Assembly (NCBI GenBank): GCA_900660155.1
Contig: CABFPE010000208.1
Coordinates: 1,019,383-1,083,382 of the forward strand
Origin: Hofstenia miamia
Lineage: Eukaryota > Xenacoelomorpha > Acoela > Hofsteniidae
Reading direction: 5' to 3'
Length of the DNA stretch: 64,000 bases
Numbering within the stretch: position 1 is the stretch's first letter; each line of letters starts with the position of its first letter. The notes beneath the pieces are model-generated. The model was not told the origin of the DNA, made no database searches, and worked only from the letters and a program-made list of their open reading frames with translations. Made by a program: the position numbers and the translations under genes. Positions 45,000-57,539 of this stretch are shown in pieces.

Positions 45000-47900
45000 C
45001 TTTCGCATGAAAGACCCAGCGCACCGAGAATTGCTGCGCAAAAAAGCAATTAATTTTTTTACTTACAATTATGTGCAACATCTTTGCTGACAAAACATCA
45101 ATGTTTGATTTTATTATTACACAGTTAATGAGATGTAAATTTATAGGTATTAATAGTAATAGTTCGTTTCTTAATATACTGGTCGATAGTTTCCAGGAAA
45201 ACTCTATAAATAATTTGTATTTGTAAATTTATATAGTTAACGAAAGAGTTTCATAATAAAAAATTATAGACATTACATTTGCAGAAATTTGAAAAATCGA
45301 TAATAACAGGCTACGTCACTGATATGTGGATTGATTTCGAACCAATATCTAATCAAAGGAACAATGTTTAAAACCAATTAATAGAGAAGTCCTTAAACAT
45401 TTCCAATTATCGCTTTGTTTGAATTGTTTTTAGGCATATAAGAACTACAATCGAGAAAAAAAATTCGCTCTATATTTACGGTAATAATAAATTTGTAAAT
45501 TGCAAAAAAATTTGTCATTTTGCCACTAAGTGCATCAATTGATAAAAGTTGATGTGATCGAAAAAGCGGTAAAATTTACTAATGTAAGAAAAGATAACCT
45601 ATATTTTGTTAAGCTTTTTGAACAATGATTAATTAATCAATTATGCTAAAATCACTTCATATATCACCTTTTCTCGTACACGATAATTGTATGCTCGATA
45701 ACAAAATATGAAATATCAGTGTTTTATTTCAATAGAGTATTTGAACTAGTGTTTTACTTCAGTTACAGCCGCAGGCTGTGACTGGAAATATATGATCGTA
45801 CAGTCAAGAAGAACCTGATAACTGATATGATTGACATTCTGAATAGCAATGCTCAACATGGTCATTATTTTTGGAACTAAAATATAATCAATTAGACCAT
45901 CATAAGATGCAGCAATTCTTGTATTAATTTGTGTATTAGCAGTTACTTAAGCTTAAGAAATTTAAAATTGGACCATCTTTTTGCGTTAAGTACTTTTTTA
46001 AAAGTGTAGCTATGTTTTTGATGTTTTGCTAATTATGCAGTTTGTGAAATAAGCAAGTTTTCAAAAAATACGTATACATTTAAGTTGATAATTTCCATTA
46101 TGATGTGGAAATTATGTTTCATTGTGTATTACTTGAGAGTTAATACCACATTCATTATTTCAGTGAGGCCATTTGAAATTTTATATATGTTCATATAATT
46201 TGGATATTAAGTATACATATATTGAACAAATTATGACAATCAATTTGCTGATAATTGAATATTTCCCACATTAAAGCTACGACTTCCTTCATAATGGAAT
46301 TACATATATCATAAACTTAGTAAAAAATTAAATTTAGAAATGAAATTATTTAAAAATTCAGTGTAAAAAATAATCATAATTGCAATACAAGATGTTTCAA
46401 CTTTATGATGCTTTACGTAAGGTAAAAAATTTTCAACGTTAGTATTGAAAATCCTTAATTCAATTATACAATTTATTTTAGGTCATTTGATATTATAATT
46501 CCAAGTAACATAATTTACATGTAAATGTATTCTTCCAAACTTAGTAGAAATGCAGAGCTACACAATAATTTCCTTAATATATTTTCAAATTTTCTAATAA
46601 AATTTACAAACAGTCCTTTCAGATTTAGTGACATGCTTCGTGAAATGTCTTCCAACCTTCACATTCAATCCGCTTCTTCAATTGTTCTTGTCTTTTCTAA
46701 GAATATCTGTGAAGTGAAGAGAAGTTTTGTTTTAACATGGGGCATTATTCCCAAATAATATAATTCGCTAGTTTTTTTGCAGATCAAAAAAGCTTAACAT
46801 GTGTGTGAAAATATTGCCGAATTTGGATAACCATTCTAAAATGAAATGAATAGACTGCTCGTACGTGTAAGCAAGGCAAGCAGTGTTTGCCCAACAATTT
46901 TTTAATAAATGATCAATTTCATTCTTCATTGTAGGAATTTAATATCTATGCAAATGTACAAATCGTAAATTATGTTTGCCTTAAAACAACATTTAAGAAT
47001 CAAGTAACAATATGAATGGAATATAGGACATAATTCATTACAATTTGTTTTAAAAATCATTGAGTGATTGCGTCACAGCAAGCAGATGCTTAAAGTTGCT
47101 GTACCTATGCTCCGTCAAACGACAAAACTCTCCGTTTTCTTCAACTCATCGCGCGAAGATTTAGCTGGCATAGCAAATAGTCCGCTTATTGCCGCACATT
47201 GAAACATTTCCGTTGTAAACATGATATTTATTACTTAAATCAATCAAAAACATTTCTCTTTTCACGCAGTACCAGAAATAAAAATATATTTGACTGAGGC
47301 TCCTATCTGGTATACAATTTTTTTTTAAGTATAAAACAGTAGCCATTTGTTTTCTTTACAGAAATTAAAAGAGTTATTGGAATTGTGAATGAAAAAAATC
47401 AAATATAATGTGGATATCTTAAGAATAATATATTTTGAAATAAATTGACGTTATCTGCATTCAAATGAAAACTAGATTCACATTCCTGTGCATATATGGT
47501 TTTATAGAATTAGTAAATTTTAAAAAATTTTGATCAATTTAAATGTGATTTCCCTCAACTGCCATTTTCTGATTGAAATTCCATCTTTAAATTTTTCAAT
47601 TTGGCAAAACTTTGTAATTTATCTGGTTTTCTATCATCAACATGCCTTCATTGTAAATCGAAAAAATTCTTATTCATTATTTTGAAATGCAGGATTTATT
47701 GACTGCCTTAGAGAAAATTTGAAAATATTTGAATGAATACAAACTTGGATTTTGCAGAACGACTATTTTCTGTTTAAAAAAATTTTAAGAAATTCAAGCA
47801 TAACCATTAGAGGAGAAAAAACTACAGAAATCATTAGCATTTTTCTTGAAAATGATTTATAAGAGAACTGCAGGACTAATCATATTTCAATAATATGATT

Positions 47901-48690
47901 GAATTTTTAAACTAATTTGGTTATATAAAAATATTTGCTTGCCCAACTTTTTGCATGCACGAGCCGCCACCTCTTCCCAGCGACTTCAAAAACGGAAATA
48001 AGTCACAAAATCATTTCATTAATGAACAAAAAGGTATATTAAAATAATGAAACATAATCTATAAAATTTAAATACTATAATTGTAGAATTTGCAACAATA
48101 CAAATATGTACATGCACTACATGCACAATATAATTTTTGTGGCTTTATTTTCAAGAGGGAATTTCGACAATTACGAATAGAAGAGATGTAATTTAAGTAT
48201 CAAGATATCCATCCTATTTCATATATTAATTGCTAGTGGTCTAGCAGATATATATTATTAACCTTAAACTGCCTGTGTTCTTTTAAAAAGACAACCCATT
48301 TTTCCAAATTTTCAAAAAATTCTTTTCAAGGCTATTACAAATTTTGTAAATTATGAAATATGGTCACATCTTTTTGTGAACATGTTCGAATATTACTTTG
48401 AAAATAAGTACTGAAGTGCTTTCGTACTTGAAATGATGAACTATTTGTCTTTAAAACTAGGATTATCTATAAAATTTCAAGCTCTCTCCATGTCTATCAT
48501 TTAGGTAATCATTAATCTAAAGCCCATGGGAACAACTACCAAACTTAACCGTTTCTTCTATTCATGTAGATAGATGTCTCAATCACTTTGATTTGTTCCA
48601 AGTTCAAGGTAAGAGGAGGTTTTAAGTTTTTTCTTAGAGAAATCATCAAATATTTTAAAAATCATAATTTTATGTGAAGTGAATTATTTT
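45000..48690. other. Intergenic AT-rich DNA, nothing identified
   Basis: Read on both strands without finding a motif, RNA gene or bounded repeat; small open frames (for example 46525-46758 plus) look like composition noise. Confidence 0.4.
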
Positions 48691-48699
48691 TAAATTCTA

Positions 48700-49305
48700 C
48701 CATAGATCAGAGTTGGAACCGGTCAGCCGGTTTTTCGCCGTCCGCATGCCGGCCCAGAATAATTATTAAGGCCGGCAAAAACATACCGGTCTAAACCAGC
48801 CGAGTTTTAGCCAAAAAATATTAAAATTAGTGAAGATCAGAGTCAAAACAAAGACCAATAAAGTAATTTTGTGAGAAAAATTTCAAAAAACATTTTGCAA
48901 AATGGAACAAAAACATTACTTGCAGGTTGTAAAGCTGTTTTTTTCGTAACGTGGTGTGTGTGAGTATGTAAACCTCATTACATGTAGATTGAGTTGTTCC
49001 AACATCAATAATTCAGTCTCTCACGAATCATTTCAGAGAAGCAGTCACTATTAGTTAGTGCTTCCGTTGAATTAATAAGCGTATTGAAGGAAGCTTTTTC
49101 TAACGGTCAATGGCCATAGTATTTTCTATAATTTTATATTTTTTTATATATTTGGGTCTATAACATTTTTATTGGGTTATATGAGAATGCACATTTGCAT
49201 TTTTGCCGGCCCAAAACCGGCCAGAATCGGCCGGGTAGACTAATTCATTCACCGGCTACAGGCCGGGCCTAATTATTTCCGGCCGGTTCCAACTATGCCA
49301 TAGAT
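48700..49305. mobile_element. 590-bp hAT-like MITE with perfect 8-bp TSD
   Basis: The element is 48708-49297. Its ends CAGAGTTGGAACCGG and CATAGTTGGAACCGG (reverse strand) are inverted repeats, and CCATAGAT is duplicated at 48700-48707 and 49298-49305. Both ends carry several GCCGG/CCGGCC words (48719-48800 and 49205-49287), against an AT-rich interior. It has no transposase. Confidence 0.9.
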
Positions 49306-50650
49306 ACTTTGAGTTCTTCACAGGGCCCATTTATATTTATCTTAAACTGCATAAAATTTTACAAATGTCTATTCCCAGAACAGGATTGTTGATGAAGAGA
49401 GACAAATATTTTAGTTACCAACTTACATTCTAATACATTTTATGCTTATGCATGATATTGTAGACGTTTTGTCCTGAATTGATCTATTTTCTATCTGCAA
49501 GCCACAGAAATCATTCAAGAATACCGAAGATTTTGTTTCACTTGGCATAGAAATCAATGAACCATGATCATAACGTAAATTGCAATGTTGAAATACTGAG
49601 CTCTACTCCTTAGAAATTACTTAATAAATTACAAAATCATTCTTAAAATTAAGTTCACTTCTGATAGCTTGATTAAAAGTATGGTCAAGTACTTTTAAAG
49701 TAATTGGAGCATGTAAATTTTCTTTTATTTCAAGTAAATTTATTTAAATTTTCTCATGCCAAAAATTTATGCTTAATTGCTTAGCAATGCAAAATGAAAT
49801 TGCATTTAGAATTTTTAACTTGAATTAAGATAAATTTACAGAAATAATTGTAATGCTTAGAGATTAGAAAATTCATAGGAAAATTTACCCTTTTATTAAG
49901 ATTTGCATTGTTTCAATGTTTTATTTATAATAAACAAATTCTGAACATAATCACAAATTGGAAAATGAGAATTACAAAAACTAAGAGTTGGCAATTAGAA
50001 ATAGCAAAATGTCAAAGGTTGATTGTAAGTAATTGCTTACCCTTTCATATGAACCTGACAATGGATTTCTTGTGTATTGCGATGTTTCAAAAAAGGGATT
50101 GCTGCAAACAAGAGCTATACAAATATAGAAGACTATGAGAGCTGACTTCATTCTAGGCCGGAGGAATTTATTATGAAAGTTTTATCTTATTAAGTCACTA
50201 ATTGAAATTTCTACTAATCCGGTGTTGGTTATCATGCCTAATTACTGGAAGACATCACTCAGAATTAACGAAGGAATTCATTTAAGATTTAACTTGAAAC
50301 CTCATGGATTGAGTATATATTTGTGAGTCACTTTAGCGCTATAAATGAAGCGAATTCCATCATGGTACAGTCAAACTCCAACATTGCATAAATTCAATAC
50401 TGAAAAAAATCTTTCCACAAATCCAATGTCCAAAATATAATTACGTTTTCACGTTGCCCTTCAGTACAACGTAAGCCACTATTGCATAAAAATCCAATAC
50501 TGGGTAGACTTTTCGTTGTCCTAAATACTGAAAGAGACCCAATTGAACTCAAATGTTGCGCATAGTGGCTGAAGAATATATTTTCCATAATGTGAGGTGT
50601 TCGAAAGCTTTTAGAAATTGAAGAATTTTTTGAAACATCAATCAATACAA
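49306..50650. other. Intergenic with a repeated CCAATACTG word
   Basis: No gene seen. From 50365 to 50540 and again near 51183-51225, phrases like TTGCATAAATTCAATACTG, TTGCATAAAAATCCAATACTG and GTAAAATCCAATACTGTG recur, probably pieces of one old DNA transposon interrupted by the element at 50663-51040. Confidence 0.4.
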
Positions 50651-50654
50651 ACAT

Positions 50655-51048
50655 CAATCAAAAAGTGTTTGAACGATGCCGGGTTTAATATCGTGCCGTG
50701 CCTTGCGGTGCCTGTTCCCGTGCCCTCATTAAAATGCATATCAAATGTATTAGTAATTTTGATTTTCTAAATATATTAATTTGCATATTAAAATCAATGA
50801 AAGTTTTGTTTCTTGAACCATTTGTTATACTATTAAAATATTTGCCAACAAAAACATTTCATTCATAGAGTTTTAGTCTAAGATGCGTTTTACATTTAAC
50901 GAAAAATGCATAGACTTTCTTACAGTACCGGAATCGTGTTGAAAATTTTCTTAAATTTGGTGCCTTGCTGTTCTCGTGCCCCACTGCGTGTTCTTGTGCC
51001 GTGCTCGTGTCGAAAAAATCAAGGCACGGTTCCAACACTACAATCAAC
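50655..51048. mobile_element. 378-bp hAT-like MITE
   Basis: The element is 50663-51040, with ends AAGTGTTTGAACGATGCC and TAGTGTTGGAACCGTGCC (reverse strand). The flanks CAATCAAA (50655-50662) and CAATCAAC (51041-51048) match at 7 of 8 bases. Both sides carry CGTGCC/TGCGG words in clusters (50690-50725, 50960-51030). It has no transposase. Confidence 0.75.
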
Positions 51049-51374
51049 AGTTGTAAATTTCAACTTTTTAGTATCGATGTACATTCAGAGTGCTTCGTAG
51101 TGGATTTACAATTTTACATAATAGAGTAGTACAATAGATTTCTAGTGTCTTAGTAGTCTATGGTGGTACATACTTTTTTTAAAATCCAGTTTTGTGTAAA
51201 ATCCAATACTGTGTAAAAAACTTTGTTGTAAAACGTGTTTACTCATCATTCGGCAAAATATGCTTCATGTCAAACATATAATTGAAAATATAATTTTTTT
51301 GTTTTAATTTTGCTGCGGTAAACTTTATGATTTTCGTGATGTTAGTAATAAATATCATTTGTGATGAATTCCAA

Positions 51375-51617
51375 CTACAGTAAGAATGTTTTCAACAAGT
51401 AGAAATGATTTTTTCCTCCCTCTATGCCACAATATATGTTGAAAGAAATATCTAAACTAGCACCAGGGAGGGAATAGTCTTTTGGCAGCACAATGAATTG
51501 ATCCCACTCCCACGGGTTTCCTACTAACATAGCATCGAATTTTACAAAACTCGCAATCGAACACCCATGAATGCAAAACAGGAATATTGCAGTATTTTTT
51601 CCTATACAGCATTGCAT
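51375..51617 (-). CDS. Unknown coding-like ORF
   Basis: The minus-strand frame reads ...GCSIASFVKFDAMLVGNPWEWDQFIVLPKDYSLPG and ends TAG near 51375. NPWEWDQF and the Pro/Gly pattern look like real protein and not noise. The frame is opened by a weak start, and an acceptor could lie upstream. It sits directly downstream of the ORF at 51929-51675 on the same strand, which ends in its own stop, so the two may be parts of one decayed gene or of two genes. No family recognised. Confidence 0.35.
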   Translation of the reverse strand: MQCCIGKNTAIFLFCIHGCSIASFVKFDAMLVGNPWEWDQFIVLPKDYSLPGASLDISFNIYCGIEGGKNHFYLLKTFLL

Positions 51618-51674
51618 ACTATATTTTCTAATAACTAAGAGTTCATTCAGATGGGCAAAATGTCGTTGTACGGA

Positions 51675-51929
51675 TCAAGCTGGAATTGTAAGTCCAGCTG
51701 AACTAAGTGATAGTTCAGGAGGTTTTTCTAAAGCTTCTGTGGTTAGATAAGATCTTGCAACTGATCTAAGTTTTGTAAAAGGAATTCTTCCAATATGATA
51801 AGATATCAAAGTTTTCATCCTATTGAAGTGCCGGGGCATCTTAAATATTTCTCCTATATTCTGACTGGGAGCAAGATGATACAATGTTTGCCATAAACAC
51901 TCTTCATTTTCGGAGAATGAATAAAATAA
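51675..51929 (-). CDS. Unknown coding-like terminal exon
   Basis: After a plausible acceptor (gatttgtag, exon start 51929) the minus frame reads LFYSFSENEECLWQTLYHLA, PSQNIGEIFKMPRHFNRMKT, then IPFTKLRSVARSYLTTEALE and ends ...AGLTIPA and TGA at 51675. Residue use is balanced and not AT-driven, as expected for coding DNA. No start codon in good context is seen, which favours a last exon of a split gene extending to higher coordinates, or a pseudogene piece. No family recognised. Confidence 0.4.
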   Translation of the reverse strand, partial: LFYSFSENEECLWQTLYHLAPSQNIGEIFKMPRHFNRMKTLISYHIGRIPFTKLRSVARSYLTTEALEKPPELSLSSAGLTIPA

Positions 51930-53620
51930 CTACAAATCATTGGATTCTTCTTCGTGTGTTAGGTACGTTGAAATTTTAGTGATGAGGCACCTTCGAGCAT
52001 GTGCCAGTTTTAAAATGAGCGTCAAAATTTGTAAAACTTAGATAAAAGTTATTGTATGAAGTAAATTAAACATTTGCTCAAAAGATTTCAGAAAATCATC
52101 TCGAACCCACAGGAATGTGCCCGCAAGACTCTAATAGGTGAGCATACTTTATAACTGAAACTTGACTTAGAAACAAACAAATATGGAGATTAACAGAGAG
52201 ATTTCTGCAATTGAGGGTGATGTTAATTGACTACAGAATCTCGTATTTGGCATCATTGTTGTCGAAAACTTCTACCAATAAAGCCAATGAATTTGTTTTT
52301 AGTAGTAATTCTGATTTTTCTAGTTTTACAAGGGAAATCAAAGCCCTAAAAACCACATACAGAAAATCTGTGCATATACTTAAATAAATATTATGTGAAA
52401 TCAAAAACATCTAATGTATGTTGCAAAGAAAATTTGGATTAGCAAACTCAAATTTAGATTGTAATTCGATTGGATTCCAATTGGAAAATTCTAGAATTTT
52501 TGTATTAGATTGGATTGGATTGGACAGAACATGTAACGGTTTTCCTATATGACCAAAATGTTACAAATATTTAACTTTTTTCAATTTTTGGGGGATAAAA
52601 TTATCTAATTTTAAATCATTTCTTAGTAATACAGCTAGATAATTTGCACATTTACTTCGACTAATTTCTTTATGAAAGACATTAGTTGAAATATTTTCTA
52701 AAATCATTCATTATTCTTTAGATGAAAAAATGATAAATTGATTTTTATTATGTTACAATTGAAATATGTTATTATATTTTCAATAACTTTTATTAATTGT
52801 CTGGTTGACCCAAAGAGATTTTTTGTTGTTAGTATTTGTAAATAATTTCATTTATCAAGGAATTTGAAATATCATTTACTTATAATGCAATTTTCACTCC
52901 ATGTTTGTGATTGCATTAAAATATCGAAATTTATTAAGTTAAATGCTTTACTTAACTCAAATATAGAGGCCGCTGTGAACAAATTTTCCATTTAATTTAA
53001 TTTAATCTTCAGTCTCAAACACTTATGAAGATATTAAAAATTTCATTTCCTAATTAGTGATTAAGCTTGTTATCGGAAATGCTCGAGATCTTTGATAATT
53101 AAAATATTTTATTTTTCTTATTATAAAAACTTGTTTGTATTTGTCTTAGATTATTTTCTTTGAGATGGTAGTTCATCCCACAGATCAATGCAAAAATAAA
53201 CAAATGAGTTGTTTATCAATTCCGTCTTAAGCTTAATTTTTTAAAAGAATTTGTTCTCTAATGTATTTCAGGTGATATTTTGTCTCTTGTCTTCAAATGT
53301 AAAAATGTTTCTAAAAATTTTTAGTTTTCGTAAGTATTCTAATGAAAACAATTAATCAAAGGAAGAAAAGTTTATGACTGATCCATTAATAGTTTTTGGA
53401 ATAATTTTCTGTTCTCTTAGAATGTGTTAATGCCTAAACCAATATTTGTATTCGGATACAACTGTGTAAAAGAAAAGTGGAAATATCGTGCACGAAGTGG
53501 AGGATGTTGTGCTAGTTTAAAAAATTTATATCAGGTCAGATTTACATTTGAACTCATTTCTATTATTAAATTGCCCCTTGAATTTCTTAATAGCCTTTGC
53601 TTCATTATCAGGAATTATTA
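51930..53620. other. Intergenic AT-rich DNA, nothing identified
   Basis: No recognised gene or bounded repeat. If the exon at 51675-51929 is real, its upstream exons may be here but were not found. Confidence 0.35.
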
Positions 53621-53626
53621 TTGAAA

Positions 53627-53903
53627 GATACTAATCAAACTAAAGACACATTATATGATACGAAAACTCATTAAATCCGAACTAAGTATAATGGAATTCA
53701 TCTCAGATTACACTAAATATCTCTAATGCAAAATACAAGAATTTAGAAAATATATACATTTGTTTNGATACTAATCAAACTAAAGACACATTATATGTTA
53801 CGAAAACTTTAAATCCGAACTAAGTATAATGGAATTCATCTCAGATTACACTAAATATCTCTAATGCAAAATACAAGAATTTAGAAAATATATACATTTG
53901 TTT
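53627..53903. repeat. Contig-end duplication at a single-N join
   Basis: About 139 bp (53627-53765) is repeated after the N at 53766 (53767-53903) with one base change and one 3-bp indel. The pattern fits overlapping allelic contig ends. Confidence 0.85.
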
Positions 53904-54390
53904 TTTACATCACTAAATAATTTTACTAATTATGTACAAATTAGAAAGCGTAATTTACGAAGTTGCTTAGCATGATTTAATTCTTAATGAATAGAATTTT
54001 CCATTCCACTTAATAGATAATTCTTAAATTTCTGTGCTTACAACTGAAATTGTGGCTAACATTATTCCTAATAATAGCTAAGTTTTGCAGTAATGGACTT
54101 TTCTTTAAATTTAGGAGACTTCGATCCGGCTAAGATAGAACCTCAACTTGTCTATGACTTTGTTCAACTAAAAATATGTTTTGAAACCCTTCTACAGTAA
54201 ATTAGGGCTGCGATATATATATATTAATCTTTTAATGAAGCAAGGCAACATGAAAGCGGAAAATTCTTTCTAGTCAAACACCACATCGTTTGATTGCCAC
54301 TTTTAGCTCTTTATATTGAATATATGCAATGCGAGCCAACACATAAATGATTTTCTAAAAAATAATATTGCTTATCATTACTTCTACTTG

Positions 54391-54524
54391 TTAGGCCACG
54401 GTTAGACTACGTGATTGGTCACGAGTGATCTGTCACATTTTGGTAAAATCGCACGTCTAACCACCGAGATAGTTAGCGATGTGACGTGATTTTGTAACTT
54501 TTCTTGCTACCAACCGTGGCCTTA
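54391..54524. mobile_element. 128-bp Harbinger-like MITE with TTA TSD
   Basis: The element is 54394-54521. The ends GGCCACGGTT on each strand are perfect 10-bp inverted repeats, and TTA flanks both sides (54391-54393, 54522-54524), the 3-bp TWA duplication of PIF/Harbinger elements. Internal ACGTGATTNGTCAC-type words are also mirrored. It is noncoding. Confidence 0.8.
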
Positions 54525-56085
54525 GAATTAATTTTTGTTAAATTTTCAAAAAGCCTGTCAGTTAATCTTTTGCAACCATAAAATTTCCTAGATCTTTTTA
54601 TCGCTTGAAATTCGATCTCAAATTTCACTAGTGATGGTTGTTAATATTTGAAAAAACTTCTAGGGATAAACCAGAATTACAAATTAACTCAAATTAGGTA
54701 AATATATGACATTTGTTATCATTAATAATTCAATAAACATGTGTGTCTGAAAAAAATACAACTAATACTTTTTTTCTCAAAACTGTTGAGCTCATTTTTA
54801 TTTAATTCTATTATGAAATACTAATATATTGGAATATAAGCTGAAGTAATCATTGAATACTATTGAAGAGAAATTATTTTTATGACGTTAGTAACTCACC
54901 TAGAGCTTGCCGTAAGCGAAATTTTCATTTCGAATTCGGTGCCGAAATTTTCACTTGAATAATTTTGTAGGGTAATAATAATGATTTTCATGGGTTCTAT
55001 TTGCCCTACAGTTTCTAATTAAGCTAAAATAATTTTTCATATATCATATATTGTTGTCCCTTTTAAATTAGTTTCTATCTCTTTCCACAAACCGTTAAAA
55101 AACATATTGTATTGTCCTTGCAGGGAATCCTGACTTTATTATTAAGATTTCCTCGAACATTGAAGAAGCTGTCCACATAATTTGTTATTCTCATTTACAA
55201 GGACGTTTAGTTTTTCGTTTCAAAGTTGGAAAAGTACTGACGATATCCCACATTTTTATTTGAATTAAATATTGTCTTGGTTTAGATATCCTTATTCTTC
55301 ACTTAATCTAATCGCGGTATTTTTTTGATAGTTTTCAATTGCACAACGATGTAGAACATCCCCTCCCCTATACTGATATAATTTTTTGTCAAATTTGTAG
55401 GTTAGACTTTGTTTTTTTTAACCCTAATTAACCTTTGAATTTCTTAGAATGTGTGATGCATTTTTCAAAACAACTTAGACTCTCATGACTCACGACCTAA
55501 CAATACATCCAAGATCCATAGAATAGAGGAATATTTTCCTTCACGTAGGCTTTAAAACCCTTGATATTCAAGATCCCTTGTGGGCTTGCTCTTATCTACA
55601 AAAACTAAAATACTGGTTTAGGTCTTTCCTAGATAAGGGAAAATCTAATAGGTTTTGTAAATTTAATGAAATGTTTAATACCTTCATGTACTTCAAGTGA
55701 GGAAATCATTTTAGACCAAATATTTAACATTACTCGCGAGCACACTTACCCATAGTTGCATTCACAGGGTCATAGCCACGGGGGTGCAAAGAGGGGCATT
55801 GCACTCCCAAACATAAATCAAATAAAATCTGCTTCTGTATTATTGATCAATCAAAACTGAATTGGAAAAGATCCATTACTAGCTCCCATGTTAATATAGA
55901 GACGACTTATTTATCTATTTTGCTGATGTTTCTAACTGGGTTTTGTCTCATTCTTAACAACAGAGGATTTCCTTCCCCTATAAAATACTAGATTGGATTA
56001 TGATACAAAAACGAAATTTTGCGCAAATATTCTTCATATCAGCACCATCAAATTGCAACATTCAGTAATGTGATACCAGCATTAT
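54525..56085. other. Intergenic; one transposon-end-like patch
   Basis: No gene seen. CAGGGTCATAGCCACGGGGG at 55765-55785, followed by GGGGCATTGCACTCCC, looks like the left end of a hAT-like element, but no right end was matched. Confidence 0.35.
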
Positions 56086-56580
56086 TTTAAATCTGAAAAT
56101 TTAGAGATATTTTTTAAAATAGACTTAACTCCTTCAGTACCATCACGAGATAATCTCGTGATTTGAGCACTCCATATTATGCGCCAGCACGAGACTATAT
56201 CGTGTTAGATAATATTAGTTATAAGTAGGTTTGCAGTTGTTTGGGCTGTGCACTGGCACATCGTTCCGATATAAGTTTTAAATATATTTAAAAAAANTAG
56301 CAAAGGCTTATTTGCAATCATGCAATAAATATGGAAATAAACTATAATGTTTCGATCTACTTGTACACTTTTTAAATCTGAAAATTTAGAGATATTTTTT
56401 AAAATAGACTTAACTCCTTCAGTACCATCACGAGATAATCTCGTGATTTGAGCACTCCATATTATGCGCCAGCACGAGACTATATCGTGTTAGATAATAT
56501 TAGTTATAAGTAGGTTTGCAGTTGTTTGGGCTGCGCACTGGCACATCGTTCTGATATAAGTTTTAAATATATTAAAAAAA
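56086..56580. repeat. Duplicated contig end spanning a MITE
   Basis: 56086-56296 recurs at 56371-56580 with at least two base differences; the first copy stops at the N at 56297. They share about 40 bp of flank outside the MITE, so they are probably two alleles or overlapping contigs of one locus. Confidence 0.8.
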
Positions 56581-56658
56581 ATTTTTTTTTAGTTTTTTAA
56601 TTTTTTTTGGGTTATAGCATGGCACAAACCAATATCTTGATGGTACTGAACGTGTTAA
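56410..56658. mobile_element. Second piggyBac-like MITE, TTAA-flanked
   Basis: The element is 56414-56654 between TTAA (56410-56413) and TTAA (56655-56658). Ends CTCCTTCAGTACCATCA and CACGTTCAGTACCATCA (reverse strand) match at 15 of 17 bases. Just inside the left end are hairpins TCACGAGA-TAA-TCTCGTGA and CACGA...TCGTG. A truncated twin begins at 56125 in the duplicated contig end. Different family from the MITE at 42083, but the same layout: TTAA, inverted end, then a palindrome. Confidence 0.85.
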
Positions 56659-56789
56659 CAATGGCTTTTGAGGTTAGAAATGATTCAAATCATTACAATT
56701 AATTCCTAACTTATCAAACTTAGTTTTCTGGCTTACTTTGCTTACATTTTTATACCACGGTTGTAAAACAATGCCATACAAAAAAAATA

Positions 56790-57487
56790 CTTTTGATATA
56801 AATGGATATACACGAAAGCACAGTTCAAAGAATTCTTGCTGTATATCTAAAAAAGAGAAGTGTCTGCACAAAATAGATTCCTTGCCAGCTGACTGAGGCT
56901 CACAGGAAACAACGGGTCAGCGGAGCTGCAACAATACTGGGCACAATCAATGGCAATGTGCTTGTGATCGATGAGAAATGGCTGTACGCCAAACCTTATT
57001 CTGCCAAAGAAAAGGTCAGAGCAAGGGTGAATTTGGCTGATGATGATCGTCCAACAATACCCAGACGTGGGATGCCCGCCAAGAAATTTTATATTATTGT
57101 AGCAGTGAATTTCAGATCAGACTGTTATACTTCAAAGTGCTACAACCCGGCGAGACAGTAAATAGTGAGCGGTATATTTATTCCTGAAGCACAATAAATT
57201 TATCTGTGCGTCGGCAAGGAACTACCACCATCATGCACGGCAATACACGGCCACATGTCTCAAAGCCGACAACCGAGTTTCTGCTGGCCAACAACACTGG
57301 TAGAGTTGCCCAACCGCCGTATTCACCAGATATTAAGCTTTGTGATCGCTATATTTTTCCGAATATGGAGGTACATAGATCAAACATTGAATTAAATGAT
57401 CGACAATCTGTTGTGAATTTCCTGGATGTCTACCTTCATCATTTCAGTCGGTTCAAATTGAACAGGGAGCTCAGTACGATCTTCTAA
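56790..57487 (+). mobile_element. mariner transposase remnant
   Basis: Plus-strand frames read DIHESTVQRILAVYLKKRSV (about 56804-56862; HTH part), then from 56914 RVSGAATILGTINGNVLVID and EKWLYAKPY (DEKW holds the first catalytic Asp), later MHGNTRPHVSKPTTEFL (57230-57285) and QPPYSPDIKLCDRYIFPNME (57310-57370). The family's second Asp, in hDNARPH, is Gly here (HGNTRPH); the third Asp (LCD) is present and lies at about DD34D spacing. Frame changes occur near 57160. Protein ends at TAA 57485. Clear inverted ends were not found. Confidence 0.8.
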
Positions 57488-57539
57488 AATCATTAACTCA
57501 AATGGTGAATACCAAGTTTGAATTTTGTACTATTGTAAA

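Noticed and set aside
46525-46758. Plus ORF as a gene
   Set aside because: Its composition follows the AT-rich background and it has no motif or conserved pattern.
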